DNA from: an uncultured Bacteroidales bacterium
GTDB lineage: Bacteria; Bacteroidota; Bacteroidia; Bacteroidales; UBA4417
Length of the DNA: 5,040 nucleotides
Direction of reading: 5' to 3'
Assembly: GCA_903917425.1 (NCBI GenBank)
Contig: CAIXAQ010000424.1
Coordinates: 1 to 5,040, forward strand
Below are positions 4,930 through 5,040 of this stretch, one piece after another. The position numbers were made by a program, and so were the translations under genes. The number at the start of each line of letters is the position of its first letter. Position 1 is the stretch's first letter. The notes below the pieces were generated by a model that was not told the origin of the DNA, searched no databases, and was given only the letters and a program-made list of their open reading frames with translations.

Positions 4930-5040
4930 TCATTTATAATTGGCAATAGAGTTCAGCGCAAACAACACATTCTGTCCATTTTTAATGGCGGTATCAATAA
5001 TGGATCTCAGTATGGCAAAATTTTCAGCAGCATATAATAT
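4930..5040 (-). CDS. C-terminal end of a transposase, probably IS66 family (cut by window edge)
   Basis: A minus-strand frame entering from the right edge gives 36 codons to a TGA at 4932-4930, including ENFAILRSIIDTAIKNGQN and a short hydrophobic tail. This resembles the tail of IS66-type transposases, where a segment like ENF..IRS...TA.KNG follows the catalytic domain shortly before the stop. No catalytic residues are in the window, so the family call rests on memory of this tail. If correct, one end of that element lies between 4886 and 4929, immediately after the EEP gene, with istA/istB-type and IS66-type elements flanking that gene. Confidence 0.55.
   Translation of the reverse strand: MLYAAENFAILRSIIDTAIKNGQNVLFALNSIANYK

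Overview
The window looks like accessory chromosomal DNA from a member of the Bacteroidota. Supporting signs are AT-rich spacers, TAnnTTTG-type -7 promoter boxes ahead of genes, an IS21-family element whose ends carry CCGGA/TAGGCC repeats of a kind I associate with this phylum, and a lipoprotein nuclease-fold gene. Genus cannot be read from this sequence.

Layout from left to right. (1) Positions 1-374, minus strand: the first 124 codons of a secreted protein of unknown function, cut by the left edge. (2) Positions 375-589: a spacer containing a long imperfect inverted repeat (383-514). Its AAC and GTT ends and its place just upstream of the gene start resemble an integron attC recombination site. 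A candidate promoter for the secreted protein lies inside it. (3) Positions 590-3320: a complete IS21-family insertion sequence of about 2.73 kb. It carries istA (transposase, 1546-3108) and istB (AAA+ ATPase helper, 682-1410), both on the minus strand, with multiple terminal repeats at both ends. A near-perfect 25-bp inverted repeat sits in the unusually wide 135-bp gap between istA and istB. (4) Positions 3321-3766: a spacer with no convincing gene. (5) Positions 3767-4885, plus strand: an intact predicted lipoprotein with an endonuclease/exonuclease/phosphatase (EEP) fold and all expected active-site motifs. (6) Positions 4930-5040, minus strand: the last 36 codons of what looks like an IS66-type transposase, running off the right edge and ending 44 bp from the EEP gene.

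The genes do not form one pathway. The window reads as an insertion-prone region: one intact transposon, the tail of a second, and a possible cassette-like unit at the left. The EEP lipoprotein is the only complete non-mobile gene. IstA and IstB would act together, IstA cutting and joining at the terminal repeats and IstB assembling on target DNA. The points most worth following are the attC-like structure with its associated small secreted protein, and the stem-loop between istA and istB.
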